A stretch of 64,000 nt of DNA from Flavihumibacter solisilvae (GTDB lineage: Bacteria; Bacteroidota; Bacteroidia; Chitinophagales; Chitinophagaceae): positions 31,990 to 95,989 of the forward strand of contig NZ_JSVC01000017.1 in assembly GCF_000814475.1 (NCBI RefSeq), read 5' to 3'. Each line of letters opens with the position of its first letter. The first letter of the stretch is position 1. The notes under the pieces were generated by a model. The model saw nothing but the letters and a program-made list of their open reading frames with translations. It did not search any database and had not been told where the DNA came from. The position numbers were made by a program, and so were the translations under genes. This document shows, in pieces, positions 1 to 7,482 of the stretch.

Positions 1-1
1 A

Positions 2-385
2 ACGATCGCATTCCAGGCAAGTGTGTTTGACAGTATTCCCTATGAGGAACAGGCGAAGGAACTGCTAAAGGCTATCGACAGTGCAGGTAAGCAGGATACT
101 ATGACGGTGAAAATGCTTGAAGTGTACCGGCAGCAGGACCTTGAAGCAATTGAAAAACTGACACAGCAGGAGGATGGAGGCGTTGGTGCCTATCTTGATC
201 TCTTCCTTTTCGGACGTAACGCAAAGTGGATTCCCGTTATTGACAGTGCTGTTCAGCACGGTACAGTACTGGTTGCGGTGGGGGCGGCACATTTGCCGGG
301 AGAGAAAGGTGTGATTGCCTTGCTGCGACGATCAGGTTATACACTCCGGCCCATGAGGCATGAAGTCAATCGAAAGACCTTATAA
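2..385 (+). CDS. TraB/GumN family protein, C-terminal part (5' truncated by window)
   Basis: The reading frame is open from base 2, so the real start lies outside the window; the GTG at 23 is only the first possible start seen here. The visible 128 residues end with VGAAHLPGEKGV followed by a Gly-Tyr and a Pro, which is the characteristic C-terminal block of the TraB/GumN family, metal-dependent peptidase-like proteins usually exported or membrane-linked in Bacteroidota. The family match rests on this C-terminal block only; substrate and signal peptide cannot be judged. It converges on ndk, with a long hairpin between the two stops. Confidence 0.75.
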   Translation, partial: TIAFQASVFDSIPYEEQAKELLKAIDSAGKQDTMTVKMLEVYRQQDLEAIEKLTQQEDGGVGAYLDLFLFGRNAKWIPVIDSAVQHGTVLVAVGAAHLPGEKGVIALLRRSGYTLRPMRHEVNRKTL

Positions 386-421
386 GTTTTTCGGGTATAG
401 GCGAGATTCAAAATTGAAGAA

Positions 422-468
422 CAAAAGTGCGTTCAACTGCGATATAATCGTAGCGCGACGCACTTTTG
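422..468. terminator. Long hairpin between convergent TraB/GumN and ndk genes
   Basis: An 11-bp perfect stem (caaaagtgcgt at 422-432 with acgcacttttg at 458-468) encloses a second 7-bp stem (437-443 with 447-453, one G-T pair, loop ata). It lies between two converging stop codons, so a shared transcription terminator is the simplest reading, although no long T-run follows on either side. Confidence 0.55.
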
Positions 469-502
469 CCTTTGAAGTTGTGTTTTGAACTTCAGGTTAT
501 AG

Positions 503-919
503 TTAGATTCTTTCCAGGGAGCTGAAGAAGAAATCGCCTTCGATAAGTGCGTTCTCATCGCTGTCGCTTCCATGTACAGCGTTCTCACCAACGGATGCAG
601 CAAACTGTTTGCGGATAGTACCTTCGTCTGCTTTAGCCGGATCGGTTGCGCCGATCAGGGTGCGGAATGAGTTTACAGCATTTTCCTTTTCGAGAATGGC
701 AGCAATAACCGGTCCGCTGCTCATGAATTCTACCAATTCACCATAGAAAGGACGCTCCTTGTGAACGGCATAGAATTCTCCCGCCTTGGTTTCACTTAAC
801 CGGGTCATTTTTAAAGCCACAATACGGTACCCTTCCTTGATAATACGGTCAAGAATGGCGCCTGCATGCCCGCTTTTCATGGCATCGGGTTTAATCATTG
901 TAAATGTTCTGTTGCTCAT
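503..919 (-). CDS. ndk: Nucleoside diphosphate kinase
   Basis: Transfers the gamma phosphate from ATP to other (d)NDPs through a phosphohistidine. At 138 residues it has the normal family length when started at the ATG at 919 ([13 protein letters not shown]), which is the usual Ndk N-terminus; the in-frame extension up to 970 has no family similarity and would run through the promoter. The active-site block NAVHGSDS with the catalytic His is present near residue 117, as is the family N-terminal TMIKPDA. Single gene, divergent from the DHH phosphoesterase with 58 bp between starts. Confidence 0.96.
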   Translation of the reverse strand: MSNRTFTMIKPDAMKSGHAGAILDRIIKEGYRIVALKMTRLSETKAGEFYAVHKERPFYGELVEFMSSGPVIAAILEKENAVNSFRTLIGATDPAKADEGTIRKQFAASVGENAVHGSDSDENALIEGDFFFSSLERI

Positions 920-938
920 ATACTTGCTGTTTGGGGCG

Positions 939-946
939 CAAAGGTA
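939..946 (-). promoter_or_regulatory. Bacteroidota -7 box for ndk
   Basis: TACCTTTG on the minus strand matches TAnnTTTG exactly and ends 19 nt before the ndk ATG, predicting a leader of roughly 15 nt. No convincing -33 TTG at the usual spacing was found. Confidence 0.5.
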
Positions 947-958
947 TTCAAATTTTAC

Positions 959-966
959 TACATTTG
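959..966 (+). promoter_or_regulatory. Bacteroidota -7 box for the DHH phosphoesterase operon
   Basis: TACATTTG matches TAnnTTTG and ends 11 nt before the ATG at 978, so the mRNA leader would be only a few nucleotides long. It sits 12 bp from the opposing ndk -7 box. Confidence 0.5.
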
Positions 967-977
967 CCACCGCCTTT

Positions 978-1991
978 ATGCAGCCTATTCAACATATCTT
1001 CCCCCAGCTGGGTATTCCCAGGAAAGTGATCATTACCACCCATCAGAAACCTGATCCGGATGCCATGGGGTCATCCCTCGGCCTCTATCATCTGCTGGTG
1101 CGGCTTGGCCACAACGTTACCGTTATATCGCCTACAAACTGGGCCAACTTCCTTGACTGGATGCCAGGTTGTGAAAAAGTACTCAACTACGAGATTACAC
1201 GGGAAAAATCAGAAGCGCTTATACGTGCCGCCGACTGGATCTTTTGCCTGGATTTCAATACGCTTATCCGGACTAAAAGCCTCGCACCAGTTATTAAGAA
1301 AGCGACAGCTACTAAAATACTTATCGACCACCACCAGGAGCCCGATGTGGACACCTTTGATTACGGTATCAGCATTACTGCTAAAAGCAGCACCTGCGAA
1401 ATGGTGTATGATTTTATCAACGACAGCGGTCATGGCCATGATATCTGCGTCGATATGGCAGCCTGCCTTTATGCCGGGCTGATAGGAGATACCGGGTCAT
1501 TCCGCTTTCCATCAGCTTCCGCAAACGTGCATAAAATGGCTGCGCGGTTAAAAGAAACTGGCATGAATCATACTAAGGTTCATGAGAATATATATGATAA
1601 TTTCCTTGAAAACAGGCTGCGGTTTATCGGGCATGTACTGAGTAACAGGATGGAAGTTTTCTATGAATTCAATACTGCGTTGATATTCGTACCCAAATCT
1701 GACCTTCTTAAATATGACATTAAGACGGGTGATACAGAGGGACTGGTGAATTATCCCCTCAGTATCCAGGGCATAAAAATGGCTGCAATAGTTATTGATC
1801 GCGATGAGGAAAGAAAATGGAGCTTCCGGAGTAAAGGTAATGTGGATGTCAATACCTTTGCCCGTCGCTATTTTGAGGGTGGTGGCCACTTCAACGCAGC
1901 TGGTGGGCGCAGTAGTGCTTCACTGGAGGAAACGGTCCGCACTTTCCGTAAAGTATTAAAAGAAAACGCATCAGAATTTCAACTGGTATAA
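978..1991 (+). CDS. DHH family phosphoesterase (NrnA-like oligoribonuclease / pAp phosphatase)
   Basis: Predicted Mn-dependent phosphoesterase that removes nucleotides from very short RNAs and/or dephosphorylates pAp. The 337-residue form starts at ATG 978 ([10 protein letters not shown]); the longer in-frame ORF back to 786 runs antisense through ndk and is not credible. DHH motifs are visible: [12 protein letters not shown] near residue 30, a Gly-Asp pair in GLIGDTGS, the DHH signature in LIDHHQEPD, and the C-terminal DHHA1 signature [10 protein letters not shown]. First gene of a two-gene operon with the FKBP lipoprotein 4 nt downstream. Family assignment is firm; preference for nanoRNA, pAp or c-di-NMPs is not decided by sequence. 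Confidence 0.9.
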   Translation: MQPIQHIFPQLGIPRKVIITTHQKPDPDAMGSSLGLYHLLVRLGHNVTVISPTNWANFLDWMPGCEKVLNYEITREKSEALIRAADWIFCLDFNTLIRTKSLAPVIKKATATKILIDHHQEPDVDTFDYGISITAKSSTCEMVYDFINDSGHGHDICVDMAACLYAGLIGDTGSFRFPSASANVHKMAARLKETGMNHTKVHENIYDNFLENRLRFIGHVLSNRMEVFYEFNTALIFVPKSDLLKYDIKTGDTEGLVNYPLSIQGIKMAAIVIDRDEERKWSFRSKGNVDVNTFARRYFEGGGHFNAAGGRSSASLEETVRTFRKVLKENASEFQLV

Positions 1992-1995
1992 ACAA

Positions 1996-2916
1996 ATGAC
2001 AAAGTCCACTTTATTTTCAACAGCAATTGCTGCCATCATGATGGCCGCCTGTGGTAGTGCCGACTACAGCAAGACCCCAAGCGGCATAACTTACAAAATA
2101 GTAGAAAAAGGCAGCGGCCCCCAGGTAAAACTCGGTCAGTTCCTCAAAGTTCACTATACGCAGAAAGTCAACGATTCTATCCTTGGAACCTCTCATGGAG
2201 GCGTACCTGCTTTTGCCCGGGTTGACAGTGTGGGTGCGGTTTATAACCCCGCAGAGGTTTTCCGGTTCGTTCACAAGGGTGACAGTGTTGTTGTGGTTCA
2301 GGAAGTGGACAGCTTGCTGAAGCAGAACCCGATGGGACTTCCTCCCTTCATGAAAAAAGGTGATAAACTGTACCTGACCTTCAGGGTTGTGGATGTACTG
2401 GAAAATGAGCAGCAGGTTCAGCAGGAGCAACAAAAGGAAATGGCTGGCCAGGAAGGTCGCGACCAGGCGGCACTCGATGCTTACCTGAAAAAGAACAACA
2501 TCAAAGCTGAAAAGGTGGGTAAGGGAACTTATGTTTCTGTTCAAACTCCCGGCGAAGGTGTTGCAGCGGATTCAGGAAAATATGTGTCTGTTAAATACCG
2601 CGGTAAATTATTGTCTGGAAAAGAGTTCGAATCAACCATGGAGCCCGGAAAGGATCCTATAGGTTTTGTGCTCGGTCAGGGACAGGTAATTCCAGGCTGG
2701 GATGAGGGTCTGAAGAAATTTGCAAAAGGCGGAAAGGGAACTTTGTATATTCCAGGATTCCTGGCGTACGGAATGCGTCCTGGACCCGGCGGACAGCAGA
2801 ACGAAGCCCTGGTCTTCGATATTGAAATGGTGGATATAGCTGATAAGGCACCGGAAGCTAAACAGAATCCAATGATGAAACCTGTGGATTCCGTGAGGGC
2901 ACACCCGTCACACTAA
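1996..2916 (+). CDS. FKBP-type peptidyl-prolyl isomerase lipoprotein, two FKBP-like domains
   Basis: Catalyses cis-trans isomerisation of Xaa-Pro bonds and is probably anchored in the cell envelope. The N-terminus is a lipoprotein signal with lipobox MAAC (Cys19). Two FKBP-like segments follow: a divergent one (about residues 28-135) and a well-conserved one (about 185-285) with the typical IPGWDEGLK, YIPGFLAYG and LVFDIEMVDI blocks. A Q/E/K-rich linker (about 136-165) joins them. It begins 4 nt after the DHH phosphoesterase stop, so the two are co-transcribed, and a strong hairpin terminator follows. The first domain may serve as a chaperone or dimer module rather than a catalyst; that is inference. 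Confidence 0.9.
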   Translation: MTKSTLFSTAIAAIMMAACGSADYSKTPSGITYKIVEKGSGPQVKLGQFLKVHYTQKVNDSILGTSHGGVPAFARVDSVGAVYNPAEVFRFVHKGDSVVVVQEVDSLLKQNPMGLPPFMKKGDKLYLTFRVVDVLENEQQVQQEQQKEMAGQEGRDQAALDAYLKKNNIKAEKVGKGTYVSVQTPGEGVAADSGKYVSVKYRGKLLSGKEFESTMEPGKDPIGFVLGQGQVIPGWDEGLKKFAKGGKGTLYIPGFLAYGMRPGPGGQQNEALVFDIEMVDIADKAPEAKQNPMMKPVDSVRAHPSH

Positions 2917-2952
2917 GAGATTTACTAGTTTTACATACACACATGAGAAGAG

Positions 2953-2986
2953 CCGCTGGCAGCCGAAAGGCTGCCAGCTTTGTTTT
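2953..2986 (+). terminator. Rho-independent terminator after the FKBP gene
   Basis: A 10-bp perfect stem (2955-2964 with 2969-2978) closed by a GAAA tetraloop is followed by TTTGTTTT. The T-run is on the plus strand, so it mainly serves the FKBP operon, with folP converging from the other side. Confidence 0.85.
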
Positions 2987-2994
2987 ATACCTGT

Positions 2995-3819
2995 TTATTT
3001 CAGTTTGTCCAGGAGCTTAATAGTATCTGCAGCCTCCTGCACGTCGTGAACCCGGAGTATATGTGCTCCGTGCATCAGTCCAACCGTATTGAGAACTGTT
3101 GTTCCGATCAATGCATCGGCCGACTGCCGGCCTAGTGTTTTAGTGATCATCGATTTCCGTGAAACACCCAGTAATACAGGGGTATCCAGTAGTTTCAGCA
3201 GTTCCAGTTGCTTTAAAACTTCAAAATTCTGATCTATAGTTTTAGCAAACCCGATGCCCGGATCAATGATCACATCACGGATGCCCGCTTTATTACAGGT
3301 GTCCAGTCTTTCCTTGAAATACTCTGCTAACTCTGTCATTATATCATTATAGGTAGTCATGGTATGCATGGTCTGTGGTGTTCCTTTCATATGCATACAG
3401 ACGAAGGGTACGCCCAGTAGTGCGACCGTTGCGATCATTTTGTCGTCGAGCCAGCCACCGCTGATATCATTGACAATAGAAGCACCTTCGTGTACCGCGT
3501 TCAAAGCTACCTGGTGATGAAAAGTGTCTATGGAAATGATTGCCTGGGGAAAGTGACCATGCAATGCGGGTAAGATGGTTGAAAGACGTGACCATTCCGC
3601 ATCGGCATCAAGGTAGTCACTTCCGGGTCTCGTACTTTGCGCGCCTATGTCGAGTATCGTTGCACCGGCATCTAGCATCTGCCCGGCTTTAAGAATTACG
3701 TCATTTTCGTCCTGGTGCCTGCTCGAAGAATAAAAAGAATCGGGTGTAATATTGATAATGCCCATCACAACCGGTTGGGCAAGACTTAGCAGACGGCCTT
3801 TGCAATTCAGCGTGAACAT
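2995..3819 (-). CDS. folP: Dihydropteroate synthase
   Basis: Condenses p-aminobenzoate with 6-hydroxymethyl-7,8-dihydropterin diphosphate to dihydropteroate in folate synthesis; target of sulfonamides. 274 residues, normal length. Visible family motifs are the first pterin-binding signature MGIINITPDSFY near residue 20, the second signature ILDIGAQSTRPG near residue 60, the DISGG block, the IDPGIGFAKT block and LLGVSRKSM. Starts at ATG 3819, divergent from the DUF1599 gene with 52 bp between. No folate partner gene is adjacent. Confidence 0.97.
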   Translation of the reverse strand: MFTLNCKGRLLSLAQPVVMGIINITPDSFYSSSRHQDENDVILKAGQMLDAGATILDIGAQSTRPGSDYLDADAEWSRLSTILPALHGHFPQAIISIDTFHHQVALNAVHEGASIVNDISGGWLDDKMIATVALLGVPFVCMHMKGTPQTMHTMTTYNDIMTELAEYFKERLDTCNKAGIRDVIIDPGIGFAKTIDQNFEVLKQLELLKLLDTPVLLGVSRKSMITKTLGRQSADALIGTTVLNTVGLMHGAHILRVHDVQEAADTIKLLDKLK

Positions 3820-3832
3820 ACAGTTGAATCCT

Positions 3833-3840
3833 TATTTTTG
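3833..3840 (+). promoter_or_regulatory. Bacteroidota -7 box for the DUF1599 operon
   Basis: TATTTTTG matches TAnnTTTG and lies 31 nt before the ATG at 3872 in the folP/DUF1599 divergent gap. Confidence 0.4.
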
Positions 3841-3871
3841 AAGATTAAAGATGCTATTTTTCTGAAACAGT

Positions 3872-4420
3872 ATGACGACAACCATTCAGCAATACGAGAA
3901 AACGATCGGGTTTTGCAGGGAAATTTTTTTGAACAAGACAAAGGATTATGGCACATCCTGGCGGGTATACCGTCCCATCTCAATTGCAGACCAGATATAT
4001 ATTAAAGCCAAAAGGATCCGGACCATCCAGGAAAACCGGAAACAATTGATCGGCGACAGTATCCAGTCCGAATTCATGGGGATCCTTAATTACGCTGTTA
4101 TCGGGCTTATCCAGCTTGAACTTCCGGCTGGTGCCCCGGATGAGCTGGATTTTGAAACCGTACGTGAGTGGTATGACCGGGAAGTCAATGTGACAAGAGA
4201 GCTGATGCTGCAGAAGAACCACGATTATGGCGAAGCCTGGCGCGACCTTAGCCAGGAAAGTTTCACGGACCTTATTCTTTCAAAACTCATGCGTATCAGG
4301 CAGATCCTGGCAAATGAAGGGAAAACCCTGGTAAGCGAAGGCATTGATGCGAATTACAGGGATATTTTCAACTATGCTGCGTTTGCGCTTATCATGATTA
4401 AAGAGCGGGAAGCCGCCTGA
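3872..4420 (+). CDS. DUF1599 (Nmad1-type) protein with two tandem copies of the domain
   Basis: 182 residues made of two recognisable repeats. Each carries a K/N-x-x-DYG-x-x-W-R block (about residues 24-31 and 114-121), then D-x-I-x-x-K-x-x-R-I-R-x-I, then a block ending FNYA/LNYA with a following hydrophobic helix. DUF1599 is known as a conserved Bacteroidota family and has been grouped with nucleotide-modification-associated domains, but no reaction is established. It heads a likely operon with the DoxX-like gene 36 nt downstream. Soluble, no signal peptide. Family call is secure; function is unknown. Confidence 0.85.
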   Translation: MTTTIQQYEKTIGFCREIFLNKTKDYGTSWRVYRPISIADQIYIKAKRIRTIQENRKQLIGDSIQSEFMGILNYAVIGLIQLELPAGAPDELDFETVREWYDREVNVTRELMLQKNHDYGEAWRDLSQESFTDLILSKLMRIRQILANEGKTLVSEGIDANYRDIFNYAAFALIMIKEREAA

Positions 4421-4456
4421 TTGTGACAGCAAGTATTTTAAAGTAAATATACAAAT

Positions 4457-5575
4457 GTGAAAACACTATTAGTAGCATGCAGGTGGGTCGTTGGACTGCT
4501 GTTTATTTTTTCCGGCCTGGTTAAAGCAAATGATCCGCTTGGCCTTAGTTATAAAATGCAGGAGTTTTTCGAAGTGTGGGGATGGCATGCCCTGAATGAC
4601 TATACCCTTGCGTTTTCAATCCTGATGATCGCATTTGAAATAATTGCTGGTGTGGCAGTAATAATCGGGTGGCAGATGCGATTATTCAGCTGGCTGTTGC
4701 TGGGGTTGATCGTTTTCTTCACCTTCCTAACAGGATATGCGCTTCTTTCCGGGAAAATTAAAGCCTGTGGCTGCTTTGGCGATTGTATTCCGTTAACACC
4801 CACGCATTCGTTTATTAAAGATCTCGTATTGCTTGGCCTGATCCTGCTTTTGTTTGCCAATCGAAACAGGATGCAAACGGCGACGGCCAGCCGAACCAGC
4901 ATTTTATTGCTTGCCGCTTCTATTTTATTCAGCTTTGGGTTTCAATGGTACGTCCTGCGTCATCTTCCGGTAGTGGATTGTCTTCCTTATAAGAAAGGTA
5001 AACTGATTTCGGAACAGATGAAGATCCCGGCAGGTGCTATTCCCGACAGCTCAATCATTACATTCGTTTACAACAGGCAGGGACAGGATGTAGAATTTAC
5101 TGCAGACAAATTCCCTGATGATTTCGATGATGCTACTTACAAATTTGTAAAACGGTACGACAAGCTTATCAGGAAAGGAAATGCCGAACCACCGATCAAG
5201 GATTTTGTATTGCTCTCGCCCGGTGGCTCCGATACAACGCAGGCCATACTGGCGCAGAAGGGTGAACAGGTATGGGTTTTTATCCGGGATCTTCCAGGCA
5301 ACGAAACCGATGATGTTAAAAAGGTCTTGTCGCAACTCAAGGCCGTTTCCGGTAACAGGAATATTCCACTTTACGTGATTACACCGGTTGCCGAAAAAGT
5401 TATGACATCACTGAGCGCCGATCTGTCGGGTACAACAGTATTCCGTAGCGATGCAGTTGCTGTAAAAACAGCTGCGCGGCATGATGTTACTATTTACCAC
5501 ATCAGCAATGGTGCGGTTGAAGATAAATGGTCATTGCCCGATGCTTCCGGTGCACTCCGGGAATTATCAAGATAA
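4457..5575 (+). CDS. DoxX/MauE-like membrane protein (BT_3928 type)
   Basis: 372 residues with a GTG start (MKTLLVACRW). The first about 140 residues form four hydrophobic helices with the DoxX/MauE features FIFSGLVKANDPLGL and KACGCFGDC; the Cys cluster suggests a redox role as in MauE/VKOR-like relatives. A fifth helix (about 150-170) leads to a soluble C-terminal domain of about 190 residues without a recognised fold. In Bacteroidota this family commonly follows DUF1599, as it does here, so the two probably work together. Redox or assembly function is inferred from the family only. Confidence 0.8.
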   Translation: MKTLLVACRWVVGLLFIFSGLVKANDPLGLSYKMQEFFEVWGWHALNDYTLAFSILMIAFEIIAGVAVIIGWQMRLFSWLLLGLIVFFTFLTGYALLSGKIKACGCFGDCIPLTPTHSFIKDLVLLGLILLLFANRNRMQTATASRTSILLLAASILFSFGFQWYVLRHLPVVDCLPYKKGKLISEQMKIPAGAIPDSSIITFVYNRQGQDVEFTADKFPDDFDDATYKFVKRYDKLIRKGNAEPPIKDFVLLSPGGSDTTQAILAQKGEQVWVFIRDLPGNETDDVKKVLSQLKAVSGNRNIPLYVITPVAEKVMTSLSADLSGTTVFRSDAVAVKTAARHDVTIYHISNGAVEDKWSLPDASGALRELSR

Positions 5576-5586
5576 AACCTAACTGC

Positions 5587-6639
5587 TTGTTTCGTTTTTT
5601 CATCCAAAAATTTATTTACAGCATTCTCGTGCTATTGGGAGTTGTTGTACTGGTCTTTGTGTTGTTTCAGGGGTTTGGTGATCCGTCCCGGCTCGTGATG
5701 GGACAGAGAGCTGACCAGGCTACGCAGGAAAACATCCGTCGCGACCTTCACCTCGACCAACCGCGATGGAAGCAGTTTGTGTTATACCTGAATGATATTT
5801 CCCCGATCGCTATACATTCCGCTGAAGAGATCAGGAGCAAAAAATTGAAAGGAGTTTTTTTTGGAACAGCGAAGGTGAAAGCGGGGTTGAAGCTTCCATA
5901 TTTGCGGCGATCCTATCAGAGCAGGAGGGATGTGGGAACGGTCATAATGGAAGCCCTGCCCGGTACACTGATGCTTGCATTTGCAGCAATGGTACTTGCA
6001 ACAGTCGCAGGAATCCTGCTTGGAATTCTTGCCGCTCTATATAAAGGAACCTGGGTCGATACGAGTGCCATCTTCGGAAGTATTTTGGGGATCTCGGCAC
6101 CCTCTTTTTTTATGGCAATTGCTATAGCCTACCTTTTTGGCTTCGTGTGGAGCAATTATACAGGGTTGCATATGACCGGTAGCTGGTTCGATCTGTCAAC
6201 TACTACGGGCAAACCTTATCTCACCCTATCTAACCTGGTTCTGCCTGCCATTACACTGGGTATTCGTCCGCTTGCCATTATCGCCCAGCTTACAAGGGCT
6301 TCTTTACTTGATGTTGTCGGGCAGGATTATATCCGGACTGCAATCGCAAAAGGACTTCCATCACACAAAGTGATTGGCAAGCATGCCCTCCGGAATGCCC
6401 TTAATCCTGTAGTTACTGCTATTACCGGCTGGTTTGCAGAGCTCCTGGCAGGAGCATTTTTTGTCGAATATATTTTTGGCTGGAAAGGCATTGGTAAACT
6501 TACAGTCGACGCGCTTGAAAAACTTGATTTCCCCGTTGTAATGGGTTCTGTTCTTGTTTCAGCCTGTTTCTTTGTGCTGGTCAACTTCCTGGCAGACATG
6601 CTATACGGCATTATTGATCCTCGTGCCAGGCGTGCCTGA
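5587..6639 (+). CDS. DppB/OppB-type ABC transporter permease (orphan)
   Basis: Inner-membrane subunit of a peptide/nickel-type importer. I prefer the TTG at 5587 (MFRFFIQKFI), because it gives the standard permease N-terminus and avoids overlap; an ATG at 5527 would add 20 residues read out of frame from the previous gene. About six membrane segments are seen, with the cytoplasmic coupling loop around DYIRTAIAKGLPSHKV and RNALNPV. Between the first and second membrane segments is a periplasmic region containing a lysine/arginine-rich part, as in Bacteroidota homologues. No ATPase, DppC or binding protein is adjacent, so the partners must be encoded elsewhere. Confidence 0.85.
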   Translation: MFRFFIQKFIYSILVLLGVVVLVFVLFQGFGDPSRLVMGQRADQATQENIRRDLHLDQPRWKQFVLYLNDISPIAIHSAEEIRSKKLKGVFFGTAKVKAGLKLPYLRRSYQSRRDVGTVIMEALPGTLMLAFAAMVLATVAGILLGILAALYKGTWVDTSAIFGSILGISAPSFFMAIAIAYLFGFVWSNYTGLHMTGSWFDLSTTTGKPYLTLSNLVLPAITLGIRPLAIIAQLTRASLLDVVGQDYIRTAIAKGLPSHKVIGKHALRNALNPVVTAITGWFAELLAGAFFVEYIFGWKGIGKLTVDALEKLDFPVVMGSVLVSACFFVLVNFLADMLYGIIDPRARRA

Positions 6640-6744
6640 AATCATTTATTTTCAAACCAGGCAACCCTGCTGACACCCTCAACGTATATTATTTCAGTAC
6701 GATTACCCAGCTGAAAATTAAGCGTTTGTATTAAGCGGGAAAAA

Positions 6745-7479
6745 ATGTTTGAAACAAATAATTCTTTTGTTGGACACGAGTCCCGGGCTGCCTTTAAACA
6801 GCTCTACCTGCAGTTACGACAACAGGAGCAAAGATTGTATTCCGACGATGAGCTAAGGGAACTGCCAGATATCCATAGCGGACACATACATTACCATGAA
6901 TGGAAAATCCGCCGGCAATCATCATTAAGGCTGGCTAAATACCTCATGCGAAAAAAATCTCCCATACAGATTCTCGAGATCGGTTGCGGTAACGGATGGC
7001 TTGCCGCCAGGCTCGCAGGCATTGAAGGAAGTACAGTTACAGCCATTGATATAAATGGAGAAGAGATCAGGCAGGCGAAACGGGTATTCCATAAGACAAA
7101 TCTCGATTTCCGCGAAATGGATTTTGACCCCGAGGGGTTTCCCGGTACAGCTTTCGATATAGTGGTGTTTGCTGCTTCACTACAGTATTTTTCCCCATTG
7201 AAATCAATCCTGGACAACGTGCTGAAATGCATGGCGGACGACGGAGAAATTCATATTCTCGACACCCATTTCTACAAAGCGTCGGAATTAGCTGATGCTG
7301 CAAACCGGTCATGTAATTACTATACCGGGCGGGGTTATCCTGCCATGGCTGAATACTACTTTCACCACCAGATACAAGAACTGGATGGACTCAATTATAA
7401 GATAATGTACAACCCGCAAAATCTGTTAAACAGGTTGTTTGTCAGGAATCCGTTTTATTGGATCTGCGTTTATCAATGA
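6745..7479 (+). CDS. Class I SAM-dependent methyltransferase (first of the radical SAM operon)
   Basis: 244 residues with a class I methyltransferase core: motif I ILEIGCGNG at residues 76-84, an acidic strand end in AIDINGEE, and a post-I FDIVVFAASLQYF block. The N-terminal 70 residues are helical and carry HSGHIHYHEWK. It sits 3 nt upstream of the radical SAM gene and is clearly co-transcribed. Relatives near polysaccharide loci usually methylate sugars or lipid-linked intermediates; the substrate here is not deducible. GC and codon use look like the surroundings. Confidence 0.85.
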   Translation: MFETNNSFVGHESRAAFKQLYLQLRQQEQRLYSDDELRELPDIHSGHIHYHEWKIRRQSSLRLAKYLMRKKSPIQILEIGCGNGWLAARLAGIEGSTVTAIDINGEEIRQAKRVFHKTNLDFREMDFDPEGFPGTAFDIVVFAASLQYFSPLKSILDNVLKCMADDGEIHILDTHFYKASELADAANRSCNYYTGRGYPAMAEYYFHHQIQELDGLNYKIMYNPQNLLNRLFVRNPFYWICVYQ

Positions 7480-7482
7480 CCC

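Noticed and set aside
2017..2544. 175-codon antisense frame over the FKBP gene
   Set aside because: Mirror of a real coding frame; low-complexity Leu runs come from the Gln-rich linker.
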